This document shows positions 1 to 6,675 of a stretch of DNA of 7,999 nucleotides, piece after piece. Position 1 is the first letter of the stretch. The number at the start of each line of letters is the position of its first letter. The notes under the pieces were generated by a model. That model was not told the origin of the DNA. It did no database searches and saw only the letters and a list, made by a program, of their open reading frames with translations. A program made the position numbers and the translations under genes. The stretch is from Caldilineaceae bacterium (GTDB taxonomy: Bacteria; Chloroflexota; Anaerolineae; Caldilineales; Caldilineaceae). The stretch spans positions 1 to 7,999 of the forward strand of contig JACSRH010000341.1 in assembly GCA_014879855.1 (NCBI GenBank), written 5' to 3'.

Positions 1-222
1 CTGGGCAAAGGCCCAGCGGTCGCTTGTACGTGGCCGGCACCAAAGCGGATGCGTCACGCCGCGCACCGGCAGGGAATAAGTGCCGCTCGACGCGCGTCGC
101 CTCCACCGGACGTAGAGTTGTATTCGCTCACAGAAAACGTAGCGCAGCGCGCCCCACAGCCCCAGGCGTCGCCAAAGGGTGAGTGCCAGCACCGGCAGGT
201 TGGCAAGTGAAGTTTGCATCAT
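1..222 (-). CDS. FkbM-family methyltransferase, N-terminal part only (runs off left edge)
   Basis: This partial reading frame (74 codons) begins 10 bases after the stop of the ligase-like gene and stays open to the window edge. Two consecutive ATG codons (222 and 219) could start it; I chose the first, and only a weak GGGCTGG-like sequence precedes it. The visible protein has a basic N-terminal region, then VRGVTHPLWCRPRTSD at about residues 53-68. That pattern (HP-x-W/L-x-R-x-x-TSD) is typical of the segment just before the SAM-binding core in FkbM-type methyltransferases. Such enzymes are known to O-methylate sugars or related small molecules, and they are common in polysaccharide loci, where they can cap or decorate a glycan. 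The SAM-binding motifs lie outside the window, so the assignment rests on this N-terminal segment and the context. Confidence 0.72.
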   Translation of the reverse strand, partial: MMQTSLANLPVLALTLWRRLGLWGALRYVFCERIQLYVRWRRRASSGTYSLPVRGVTHPLWCRPRTSDRWAFAQ

Positions 223-232
223 CCAGCCCGAT

Positions 233-1654
233 TTACTGATCTGATACGCCCGACCCAGGCGCCGGCAGCCGATCCAGCACGACAACCCCGCCCAGAAAGA
301 GCCACACCAGCACACTGGCTTGAAAGCCATAAAATCCAATATTGTAGACGAACGGCAAGATCCAATCGGCCAGGAGCATGATGACCAGGCTCGCAGCGCC
401 GGCGGCCAGGGCGCCGTTCACATAGCCGGACGCAAAGCCCTGGCGATGACGCTGGCGGACACGCAGCCCTTGCCGCCAGAGTGCAAGGGCAAACCAGCCA
501 AAGAGGGCCAGCCCAACCAGCCCCCCATGTGAAAAAATATCCACATAATTGTTATGTGAATTAATCTGAGGTTGCATCCACAGCGCGCGGCCGTAGGGCA
601 GCGGTTTGATATTGGCATAGGGCCGGTAGGCCGCCGGCCCCAACCCCGTGATCGGATTGCGCATCGTCACCTCGATCACCCGCTCGATCAGCACCAGGCG
701 CGCGCCGCCGCTTTGATCCCACTCCTGATCCCCGCCGGCAAATTCGTAGAAGAAGGGAAAGAGCACACCGCTGACCGCCAGCAAAAGGACCATCCCGATC
801 ATCAGCCAACGCAGTTGCGACCAGCGCAGCCAACCCAGCACCGCCAGCGCCACCCCGATCCCGAGCCACGTGGAGGCGGCTTCACGCTCATCGACAAAGG
901 CGTAGATGAGCACCGCAACCAAGACGGCCACCAGAAAGAGCCGCGTGCCCGCACCGAGCGAGCGGTTGAACAGAAGCTGCCCTCCGCCCAAAGCGGTCAG
1001 CAACACCCACAGCGGGGCGCGGATAAACGCGCCGGTGGAGATGGCGTTGGCAAGCGGCGCAGACGCAGGCGCCATGCGCAGCAGGGCCAGCGCGCCGGCC
1101 ACGCCCAAAAAGAGCCAGGTCAGTCGCTGCAGAGCCGCCATCGAACGCACGGTATTGGCCGTCAGCCAGAAGGCAGCGGCCGATAGCGCAAAAATCGACC
1201 ACTGCGCAAACTGCACGAGCCAGAAGTTGGACTTGTGCGGCACTGTCCAGTCCCAGGTGGCGTTGCCGATGGCAAACGAAAGCAACCCGGCGATCAGAAA
1301 GAGCAACAGCGGCAGGTTGGCAGGCGACGCCGCAAACGCAAAACGCTGGGCACGAACACCCCTCAGCAGCCAGAGGCCCGTGACCGCTGCCAGCACCACG
1401 ACCACCGGATGAAGCATCACTTCGGTGCCTGTTGAAATTGAAAAAGGCACGAGCAAGGCGGAGAGCAGCACCGCAGGCAGCCTAAGGGAAGGGTTGATCA
1501 CAAGCAAAATTGCGCCAAAACCCATCGCCAGCAGTGCAAGATCGGGCAGGGAGGCGCGTGCGCCGAGCAGGCTCGCCAGCAGCAAAACCAGCGCAACGAC
1601 CGGCGCCGCGATCAGGTGGCCGGGTTGAACGGAGGTCCAGGCGCGCGGCATCAT
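233..1654 (-). CDS. O-antigen ligase/polymerase-like membrane protein (Wzy_C superfamily)
   Basis: This is a 473-residue, very hydrophobic protein with roughly ten to twelve membrane segments (for example near residues 15-30, 38-53, 60-72, 82-98, 113-129, 150-166, 176-192, 235-253, 262-275, 282-301, 376-393, 412-435 and 444-460). A large loop at about 303-375 carries the family hallmarks: MRNPITGLGPAAY (331-343) and SHNNYVDIFSHGGLVGL (366-382). The second matches the HNxY...GxxGL signature of O-antigen ligases and Wzy-like polymerases, and H367 is a candidate functional histidine. Known members transfer or polymerise undecaprenyl-linked glycans on the outer face of the inner membrane. Ligase and polymerase cannot be told apart from sequence alone. 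Two in-frame ATGs occur at 1654 and 1651. The first gives the ATGA overlap with the preceding gene and has GGAG (1661-1664) six bases upstream. An FkbM gene follows after 10 bases. Confidence 0.88.
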   Translation of the reverse strand: MMPRAWTSVQPGHLIAAPVVALVLLLASLLGARASLPDLALLAMGFGAILLVINPSLRLPAVLLSALLVPFSISTGTEVMLHPVVVVLAAVTGLWLLRGVRAQRFAFAASPANLPLLLFLIAGLLSFAIGNATWDWTVPHKSNFWLVQFAQWSIFALSAAAFWLTANTVRSMAALQRLTWLFLGVAGALALLRMAPASAPLANAISTGAFIRAPLWVLLTALGGGQLLFNRSLGAGTRLFLVAVLVAVLIYAFVDEREAASTWLGIGVALAVLGWLRWSQLRWLMIGMVLLLAVSGVLFPFFYEFAGGDQEWDQSGGARLVLIERVIEVTMRNPITGLGPAAYRPYANIKPLPYGRALWMQPQINSHNNYVDIFSHGGLVGLALFGWFALALWRQGLRVRQRHRQGFASGYVNGALAAGAASLVIMLLADWILPFVYNIGFYGFQASVLVWLFLGGVVVLDRLPAPGSGVSDQ

Positions 1655-2862
1655 CGGGCGCTCCGCGCTTTTGCGGTGACAGACCGCTCGACTGCCTCAA
1701 CAAAGCGCGCGCCGATTGCGCGCCAGTCGTAGCGCTCCTCCACCAGCCGGCGCGCGCGCATGGCCAATCGCGTGCGCCGGGCAGGGTCCTGTAGCAGCGA
1801 GAGCGTATGCCGTGCAAAGGTCGGCGGGTCGGCGGCGAGCAGCAAGTGTTCGCCATCCACAACCTCCAAACCGGCGGCGCCTTTGGGTGTAGCGACGACC
1901 GGTGTGCCCAGCGCCATCGCCTCCAGCACCTTGAGCCGCGTGCCGCCGCCATCGCGCAGCGCCACCACGCACGCCATCGCCTGGGCAACCGGCAACCGGA
2001 CATCCTCCACCAGACCCGTCAGCGCCAGACCCGCTCCAACCGGCAGTGCAGCCAGATTGACGCCTGTCAATGCACCGGTGACAACCAGGTAGGCGTCGGG
2101 TCGCTGCTGGCGGACGAGCGGAAGCACCTCACGCAGAAAGTAGTGGACGGCGTCAAAATTAGGCGCATAGGTGAGCGAGCCGTTGTAGACCAGGCAGTCC
2201 GGCAGGGCTTCAGCAAGCCCGGGCCGCCGGTGCGCACAGTCCACCCCATTGGGCACGACGACGACGGGCGGCCGGTCATCGCGCAGCACGGCCTGCGTCG
2301 CGCGTTGGTCGGCTGTAGAGACCATGGTGATCAGGTCAAAGCGCGGGAAGGTGCGCGCTTCGTACTGTCGCTGCTTTTGCCAACTCAACCATCGGCGCAG
2401 GCGGGCGGCGGGCCGCGATGTATCGGCATAGCGCTCGTACAGCCAGCGCGCCAGCGAGTTTTGTTCTTCCAAGACTTTCACCACGTGGGGCGGCGCCTGC
2501 ATGGCATACGAAGCCATCATCTCGTTGCCCGCGATCACGGCGTCGAACGCTTCGGCTTGCAGCAGGCGCGCCACCAGCGCGCGCATCTCCGCTATGGGGC
2601 GCGAGACAAGCGGCCGCGCCGCGAGAAAGGTGCGGAGCGTGCCGGGGTGATGGCGGGCATAGGGATCCAGCGGCACCACCTTCACCGCACGGCAGAAGGA
2701 AGCCAGTTCACCCGCTTCGTCAGGACGTGCGGTGGCGAACGCAAAGGAGACCAGCGTCACGGCGTGCTTCTCGGCCAGGGCGCGCGCCAGCGCAAAGGCG
2801 CGCTGCTTGTAGCCGTTGTCTTGTGGTTCTGGATACCAGCAGGTGAGATACAAGATTTTCAT
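1651..2862 (-). CDS. Family 4 glycosyltransferase (GT-B fold; resembles the EpsH1/PEP-CTERM-associated sugar transferase group)
   Basis: The 403-residue protein starts MKILYLTCWYPEPQDNGYKQR, the glycine-containing first loop of a GT-B enzyme. Further family features are VVPNGVD (202-208), YNGSLTYAPNFDAVHYF (226-242), GLVEDVR (283-289) and GGGTRLKVLEAMALGTPVVAT (from 305), the nucleotide-sugar binding region. The first Glu of the classic E-x7-E pair is replaced by Gly, which is usual in the subgroup with a GTRLKVLEAM motif. The donor and acceptor sugars cannot be inferred. It would act in the cytoplasm on a lipid-linked glycan. I chose ATG 2862 over the upstream GTG at 2880 because AGGA sits six bases before it, the protein then begins at the conserved strand, and it forms an ATGA overlap with the tail of the broken glycosyltransferase. 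The stop overlaps the start of the ligase-like gene. Confidence 0.9.
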   Translation of the reverse strand: MKILYLTCWYPEPQDNGYKQRAFALARALAEKHAVTLVSFAFATARPDEAGELASFCRAVKVVPLDPYARHHPGTLRTFLAARPLVSRPIAEMRALVARLLQAEAFDAVIAGNEMMASYAMQAPPHVVKVLEEQNSLARWLYERYADTSRPAARLRRWLSWQKQRQYEARTFPRFDLITMVSTADQRATQAVLRDDRPPVVVVPNGVDCAHRRPGLAEALPDCLVYNGSLTYAPNFDAVHYFLREVLPLVRQQRPDAYLVVTGALTGVNLAALPVGAGLALTGLVEDVRLPVAQAMACVVALRDGGGTRLKVLEAMALGTPVVATPKGAAGLEVVDGEHLLLAADPPTFARHTLSLLQDPARRTRLAMRARRLVEERYDWRAIGARFVEAVERSVTAKARSAR

Positions 2863-3040
2863 TGGGCTTCCTGGCAACACCGTTCGACTGTGTAACTCAT
2901 CTTACTCCAGCACTCCGCAAAGGCACTACGGTATCCTTGTTCAGATCATCCAGCTTCTGCGCAGCCAGCGCGCGTAGGCAGGCCAGCGTTTCGTCTGCAC
3001 GGTTCCAGTTCAAGATGATGATCGCGCCCGGGCCGCTCAT
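2859..3040 (-). pseudogene. Internally deleted glycosyltransferase gene (GT2-type N-terminus plus an out-of-frame C-terminal tail)
   Basis: An ATG at 3040, six bases after a good AGGAG (3047-3051) and in an ATGA overlap with the previous gene's stop, opens a 47-codon frame ending at TGA 2897-2899. Its first 28 residues contain IIILNWNRADETLACLRAL, the first beta strand and helix of GT-A family 2 glycosyltransferases, which are normally about 250-350 residues long. After AAQ the similarity stops, and the nucleotide-binding acidic motifs are absent. In another frame (from about 2945 after a TGA at 2946-2948) a 28-residue tail containing GYRSAFAECWSKM runs to a TGA at 2859-2861, which overlaps the next gene's ATG as ATGA. 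I infer that both ends of an old gene (or of two neighbouring genes) survive and the middle was lost by a frame-changing deletion near 2930-2955. Alternatives are an assembly error or a real 47-residue peptide. It cannot encode a working transferase. Confidence 0.72.
2868..2872 (-). promoter_or_regulatory. Ribosome binding site deciding the start of the 1651-2862 glycosyltransferase
   Basis: On the minus strand AGGAA lies just before ATG 2862, with about five to six bases of spacing. It falls downstream of the alternative GTG at 2880, so it supports the shorter protein that begins MKILYL. Confidence 0.6.
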
Positions 3041-4251
3041 GCACCACTCCTGGTTGCACCGAGCAGCTCCTGCATCGCGCGCTCCAGGCGCGCGATGCAG
3101 GAGCTCCACTGCCAGTTGCGCAGCACATGCGCCCGCCCTTCCTGTCCGAGCCGCCGGCGCAGTGGGGCATCGTCGAGCAGCGTACGGATCGCCTCTGCGA
3201 CTGCGCGCGGCTTGCGCTCGACTAGCAGACCAGTTTGGCCGGGAACGATGCTCTCGCGGACGCCGCCTTCGTTGACCCCCACAATGGGCGTAGCCGTGCT
3301 CATCGCCTCTAGCGCCACGAAGCCAAAGGGTTCCATCAGTGGAGTGTAGACCGTCATCAGCGCACGGTTGTAGAGTGTCACCATTTCATCGTCGGCGATG
3401 TGGGCGCGGAAGGTTACGGCAACGTGCTGCCGCTGCGCCAGCGCACGCAAGTAGGCTTTCTCCACCTCATCCACCGCGTTCGAGACAATCAGCAGCGGCG
3501 GTCTGCGCGCCGGCTCGATCAGCGCCAGGCTGTCGATCAACAGATCGAAGCCCTTGCGCGGGTGAAGGGCGCCGACCGAAAGCACATACGCTTCACGCGG
3601 CTCATCCGTCGCCTGGAAGTACTCGCTGTCAATGCCCAGATAGCAAATATCGGCCATTACCCCGTAATGCTGAAAGAACGTTTCGCGCGAATAGGCCGAA
3701 TTGGCCAGCACCGCGCCAGCCGCCTGCACGTTGCCGCGGTCGAGCTGGGTCAGCGTCATGGCGTAAAGCCGCGGCAGCGGATCGAACAGATTGCCCAGAC
3801 GCTGGCCGCGTGAGAAGCGCGCAGAGGGTCGCGCCGGCGCCGGTTCGCACACCTGCCGGGGCACTTCCTGGCAATAAAAGAGCGTTGGCGTGCGCAGGAA
3901 ACGCAACAGGGAAGGACTTTGCCCGATCCGGCAGTTGTGCACAAAGACGAGATCGTACGCTGCCCGGTCGATCTGGGCGGCGATCTGGCGTTGAACGCGC
4001 ATCAACCGTAGCAGCTCGGCGCTGCGGATGCCCTGGTTAAGGCGTCCGAGAGGAGGCTGTGCCAACGGCAGCGGCCGGAAGGGAAAAACGATGTGGCGCT
4101 GGCAGGAGGGGCGAATGTCACAGAAATGATGGTCGGCCGTTGCGAGCGCATAGCCATCGATCACATGGTGCTGCGCCAGCCGCGCGACCATTGCGTGAAG
4201 CGCGCGCTTGCCGCCACCGGCAGGCAGGTTGTGATAGACAGCGATCTTCAT
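3037..4251 (-). CDS. Family 4 glycosyltransferase (GT-B fold)
   Basis: The 404-residue protein begins MKIAVYHNLPAGGGKRAL, with a GGG loop in the acceptor domain. ANSAYSRE (183-190) is the typical hinge segment before the second domain. SVGALHPRKGFD (225-236) supplies the basic residues usually binding the donor diphosphate. EPFGFVALE (307-315) is the E-x7-E donor-binding motif, followed by GVNEGGVRESI (325-335). This places it in GT4, the retaining nucleotide-sugar transferases, but the specificity is unknown. It probably adds one residue to the lipid-linked glycan in the cytoplasm. I chose ATG 4251, not the in-frame GTG at 4275, because it starts at the conserved first strand and gives the ATGA overlap used across the operon. 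The last 25 codons or so contain a perfect 18-bp inverted repeat. The stop overlaps the start of the broken GT2 gene. Confidence 0.92.
   Translation of the reverse strand: MKIAVYHNLPAGGGKRALHAMVARLAQHHVIDGYALATADHHFCDIRPSCQRHIVFPFRPLPLAQPPLGRLNQGIRSAELLRLMRVQRQIAAQIDRAAYDLVFVHNCRIGQSPSLLRFLRTPTLFYCQEVPRQVCEPAPARPSARFSRGQRLGNLFDPLPRLYAMTLTQLDRGNVQAAGAVLANSAYSRETFFQHYGVMADICYLGIDSEYFQATDEPREAYVLSVGALHPRKGFDLLIDSLALIEPARRPPLLIVSNAVDEVEKAYLRALAQRQHVAVTFRAHIADDEMVTLYNRALMTVYTPLMEPFGFVALEAMSTATPIVGVNEGGVRESIVPGQTGLLVERKPRAVAEAIRTLLDDAPLRRRLGQEGRAHVLRNWQWSSCIARLERAMQELLGATRSGA
3047..3051 (-). promoter_or_regulatory. Shine-Dalgarno sequence of the broken GT2 gene
   Basis: AGGAG on the minus strand, six bases before ATG 3040, lies inside the 3' end of the preceding glycosyltransferase. 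Its intact state shows that the initiation region of the remnant is preserved, so the short peptide may still be translated. Confidence 0.55.
3065..3105. repeat. Perfect 18-bp inverted repeat with a 5-base loop
   Basis: The left arm AGCTCCTGCATCGCGCGC (3065-3082) and the right arm GCGCGCGATGCAGGAGCT (3088-3105) are exact reverse complements around TCCAG (3083-3087). The element lies in the 3' coding end of the 3037-4251 glycosyltransferase, where it encodes an amphipathic C-terminal helix (around SCIARLERAMQELL). No T-run follows on the minus strand, so it does not look like a standard intrinsic terminator. It could still form a very stable mRNA hairpin about 14 bases before the Shine-Dalgarno sequence of the next gene. 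Confidence 0.9.
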
Positions 4252-5453
4252 GGCCGGCTCGCTTCCTTGGCGCACGCCGGGCCGGTGGCAACCTGCCCGG
4301 CCAGAACCTGCCCGGCCAGAACCTGCCCGGCCAGAACCTGATCGTATAGCTGCTGAACTTGCTCAGCATGGAGGAGGGGCGCAAAACGGTGCGCCGAGAG
4401 AGGACCTTGCCGTTGCAGACGCTGGCGCAGCGTCTCATCGGTGGCAACCTGCACGATGGCTGCGGCCAACTGCGCCGGCGCGTGTGGGGCGATCAGCAGC
4501 CCATCCTGGCCGTGCGTGATGATCTCTGAAATGCCGCCCGATGCAGCGCCGATCACCGGACAAGCGGCGGCCTGGCCTTCCACCACCACGCGGCCAAACG
4601 GTTCACGCCAAGAAGGCGCCACCAGAACATCCAGTGCCTGCAAAATCTCCATCACATCGGTGCGAAAACCCAGAAAGTGGAAGCGATCTGTCAGGGCGTG
4701 CTGCCCAATCAAAGTATCCAGGTGATGGCGGAAGGTCTGCGCGTCGGGGCCGTGACCAGCGCCGGCTACCAAGAAGTGGGCGTTGGGCAGCGCCGCCAGC
4801 ACCGCCGGCGCCGCCCGCACCAGATCTTCATGCCCCTTCATTGGCTGGATCTGGCCGACCAGAGCGACAAGAAAAGCGTTGGCGGGCAGATTTAATGCGG
4901 CACGAAGCGCGACCTGCGGCTCGCCACCAGTTGTGACAGCCTTTGGCCCCTGGACCGGATTGTAAATGACGCGCACCAGGCGTTTGGCTACGCCCGCCTG
5001 GATCAAAGCGTCCGCCACCGCCTGCGAATTGGCAACCACCGCGCGCGCGCCATTCAGCGCCCGTAAACTGGCCGGCGTAAACCATGCGCGAGTAAAGTCG
5101 CGGACGTGCGAAACGTAGGGGAGCTGCGCCACCCGACAAGCGTGCCGGACAGCAGACAGACTGAGGTCGCAGTTGGTGTGCACCAACGCGATCTGGCGCC
5201 AGCGCAACACGGAGAGTATGTCGACAACACTGCGCGGGTAACGCCACGGGTACCGCTTGCGGAAGGCAGGAAAGTCGCGCACCATTGTTTCCACCCCGGA
5301 TTGGTGAGCCGCCGCCGTCAACTGTCCCTCGCCACCGGCGATCAGAACGGGGGCATAGCGCGCCGGATCAAGATGGCGGATCAGCGTCAAAAGGCTGATT
5401 TCAGCGCCACCCGTGAAGGTTGGGGTATTGACATACAGGATTGCTTTAGCCAC
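4248..5453 (-). CDS. Family 4 glycosyltransferase with a repeat-extended C-terminus
   Basis: This 401-residue GT-B enzyme has TPTFTGGAEISLL near the N-terminus (10-22), a glycine loop, then HVRDF (116-120) and ANSQAVADAL (141-150). GQIQPMKGHEDL (200-211) carries the likely donor-phosphate-binding Lys. EPFGRVVVE (284-292) is the E-x7-E motif, followed by GAASGGISEII. These features define GT4; donor and linkage are unknown. The start is GTG at 5453, four bases after the previous stop, with a purine-rich AGAGAG upstream; no better ATG exists nearby. Family members usually end near the LYDQVL helix (369-374). Here three perfect VLAGQ units (373-387) and a short tail ending EASRP extend it, encoded by a 15-bp tandem repeat. 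The final codons overlap the next gene by ATGA. Confidence 0.92.
   Translation of the reverse strand: MAKAILYVNTPTFTGGAEISLLTLIRHLDPARYAPVLIAGGEGQLTAAAHQSGVETMVRDFPAFRKRYPWRYPRSVVDILSVLRWRQIALVHTNCDLSLSAVRHACRVAQLPYVSHVRDFTRAWFTPASLRALNGARAVVANSQAVADALIQAGVAKRLVRVIYNPVQGPKAVTTGGEPQVALRAALNLPANAFLVALVGQIQPMKGHEDLVRAAPAVLAALPNAHFLVAGAGHGPDAQTFRHHLDTLIGQHALTDRFHFLGFRTDVMEILQALDVLVAPSWREPFGRVVVEGQAAACPVIGAASGGISEIITHGQDGLLIAPHAPAQLAAAIVQVATDETLRQRLQRQGPLSAHRFAPLLHAEQVQQLYDQVLAGQVLAGQVLAGQVATGPACAKEASRP
4290..4340. repeat. 15-bp in-frame tandem repeat (3.4 copies)
   Basis: The plus-strand unit AACCTGCCCGGCCAG occurs at 4290-4304, 4305-4319 and 4320-4334 without a mismatch, then a partial AACCTG at 4335-4340. 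On the coding (minus) strand each unit adds VLAGQ to the C-terminus of the 4248-5453 glycosyltransferase. Fifteen bases is five codons, so gain or loss of units keeps the frame. The array ends about 40 bases before the start of the next gene. Confidence 0.95.
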
Positions 5454-5457
5454 AGGG

Positions 5458-6675
5458 TCACTCTCTTCGCAAACCTACCGAGAGCGTCTTCACCGGTGTG
5501 CGCTCTTGCGTGGGGAGGCAGGCCTCATCATAAATCGCTTCAAGACGCGCAACCGCATCTGCCAGATTGAACTCATGCTCGACTTTGCCGCGCGCGGCGG
5601 TGGCAAAGCGCTGGCGCAGCACAGGATTCTCCGCCAGCGCAATTAATCGTTCCGCCAATTGATGCGGCGCCCCCTCCGCCACGAGAAAACCGGAGACACC
5701 ATCTTCGACGAGTTCGCCTGCTCCGGCATGATCGGTAGCAACGATGGGCAGACCAGTGGCAGCGGCTTCGATGAGCACAGTAGGCAGTCCCTCTTCGTCA
5801 CCATTAGTGGCGGTGCGGCTCGCCACCAGCAGCACATCGCTGGTGCGCATTAGCTCACGCACCTTCTCATTGGGGACAAACCCCAGGAGATGAATATGAT
5901 GCTGCAAGCCCTGGCGCTCGATGGTTTCTGCTACTACTTGCATCATTTCGCCTTCGCCTGCGATTTGTAAGCAAATGCGCGGCTCCACCTGTCGCGCCAT
6001 ATCGATTGCCCGGATCGCATCCAGCACCCCTTTTTTCTCGACCAGCCGGCAGACCATCAGCACATCGACTGTCATTTTTTGAGGATTCGCAGTGGGAAGG
6101 CAGAAAGACCATTCCGTCGTGTCGATGCCGCAGCGGAGCAAGCGAAGCTTTTCAGGAGGACAGCCTGCTGCTGCCAGCCGGGCAGCTACATGGTGCGATG
6201 GCGTTGTGATTGCGTGTGCGGCCGCAAAGAGATCCTGATACCGGCTGCGCCAGATCTCCTGGCGGAGCAGCGCACTGGCGTCATAGCCGTGAAAGGAGAC
6301 CACAAGCGGCAGCCGATGCAGACGATGCAAGGGTAGTGCAAACCATCCTGTCGAACCAAAATGTGCATGAAGCAAGGCTGGTTTCTTTTGCATCAGCGCC
6401 TGACTGTAGCCAGCGTGGATCGCAAAATACTCGCCAACGGTCGGGGTGCAGCTTCGCACCAATTTTGCCCAGATCCGGAAACCCATCCCCGCATCCGCAC
6501 CAACGGCCGCCACCTCATATCGCCTTCCAAAACCGTAGATGGCTGCGTTCTGAATGTGTCCGGTCAGCACACAGCTTTTCCAACGAGTCAGATTATTCAG
6601 AAAACGATGGACGAAAGTTTCTGAAAGCCCCAAGTAAGTGGGGTGGATATGGCAGACCAGAGAACTTTTGTTCAT
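5458..6675 (-). CDS. Family 4 glycosyltransferase (WcaL/AmsK/WbuB-like flavour)
   Basis: The 405-residue protein opens with HPTYLGLSETFVHRF (11-25), where SETFV is typical of WcaL/AmsK-like enzymes of colanic acid and exopolysaccharide synthesis. HAHFGSTGWFALPL (103-116) and VVSFHGYDAS (125-134) follow in the first domain. CRLVEKKGVLDAI (209-221) carries the donor-phosphate Arg/Lys pair. EGLPTVLIE (295-303) is the E-x7-E motif with the GLPTVLIEA variant usual for this group. It probably transfers a sugar from a nucleotide donor to a lipid-linked intermediate in the cytoplasm; the exact sugar is not predictable. The ATG at 6675 overlaps the Wzt stop (ATGA), and GAGGA (6685-6689) lies nine bases upstream. 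The following gene starts after four bases. By eye the gene has more A/T-rich stretches than its downstream neighbours, which might reflect a different origin. Confidence 0.92.
   Translation of the reverse strand: MNKSSLVCHIHPTYLGLSETFVHRFLNNLTRWKSCVLTGHIQNAAIYGFGRRYEVAAVGADAGMGFRIWAKLVRSCTPTVGEYFAIHAGYSQALMQKKPALLHAHFGSTGWFALPLHRLHRLPLVVSFHGYDASALLRQEIWRSRYQDLFAAAHAITTPSHHVAARLAAAGCPPEKLRLLRCGIDTTEWSFCLPTANPQKMTVDVLMVCRLVEKKGVLDAIRAIDMARQVEPRICLQIAGEGEMMQVVAETIERQGLQHHIHLLGFVPNEKVRELMRTSDVLLVASRTATNGDEEGLPTVLIEAAATGLPIVATDHAGAGELVEDGVSGFLVAEGAPHQLAERLIALAENPVLRQRFATAARGKVEHEFNLADAVARLEAIYDEACLPTQERTPVKTLSVGLRRE

Noticed and set aside
542..558. Small inverted repeat CACATAA-TTG-TTATGTG in an A/T-rich patch
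   Set aside because: It encodes the conserved SHNNYV motif of the ligase-like protein, so the base composition is explained by the amino acids. A 7-bp stem is within chance expectation.
2880..2880. Upstream GTG start for the 1651-2862 glycosyltransferase
   Set aside because: The Shine-Dalgarno sequence lies downstream of this GTG, and the conserved protein start is at ATG 2862.
1807..2895. A 362-codon open frame on the plus strand
   Set aside because: It is wholly antisense to the GT4 gene at 1651-2862, which has clear motifs. The predicted protein is rich in Arg, His and Gln with no recognisable domain, typical of antisense frames in GC-rich DNA.
3065..3105. Hairpin as an intrinsic transcription terminator
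   Set aside because: No T-run follows the stem on the transcribed strand, it lies inside a coding sequence, and the operon continues in the same direction.
4275..4275. Upstream GTG start for the 3037-4251 glycosyltransferase
   Set aside because: It would add eight non-conserved residues; ATG 4251 gives the conserved MKIAVYHN start and the ATGA overlap.
4290..4340. Tandem repeats as a CRISPR array
   Set aside because: The 15-bp units abut directly with no spacers and lie in frame inside a glycosyltransferase gene.
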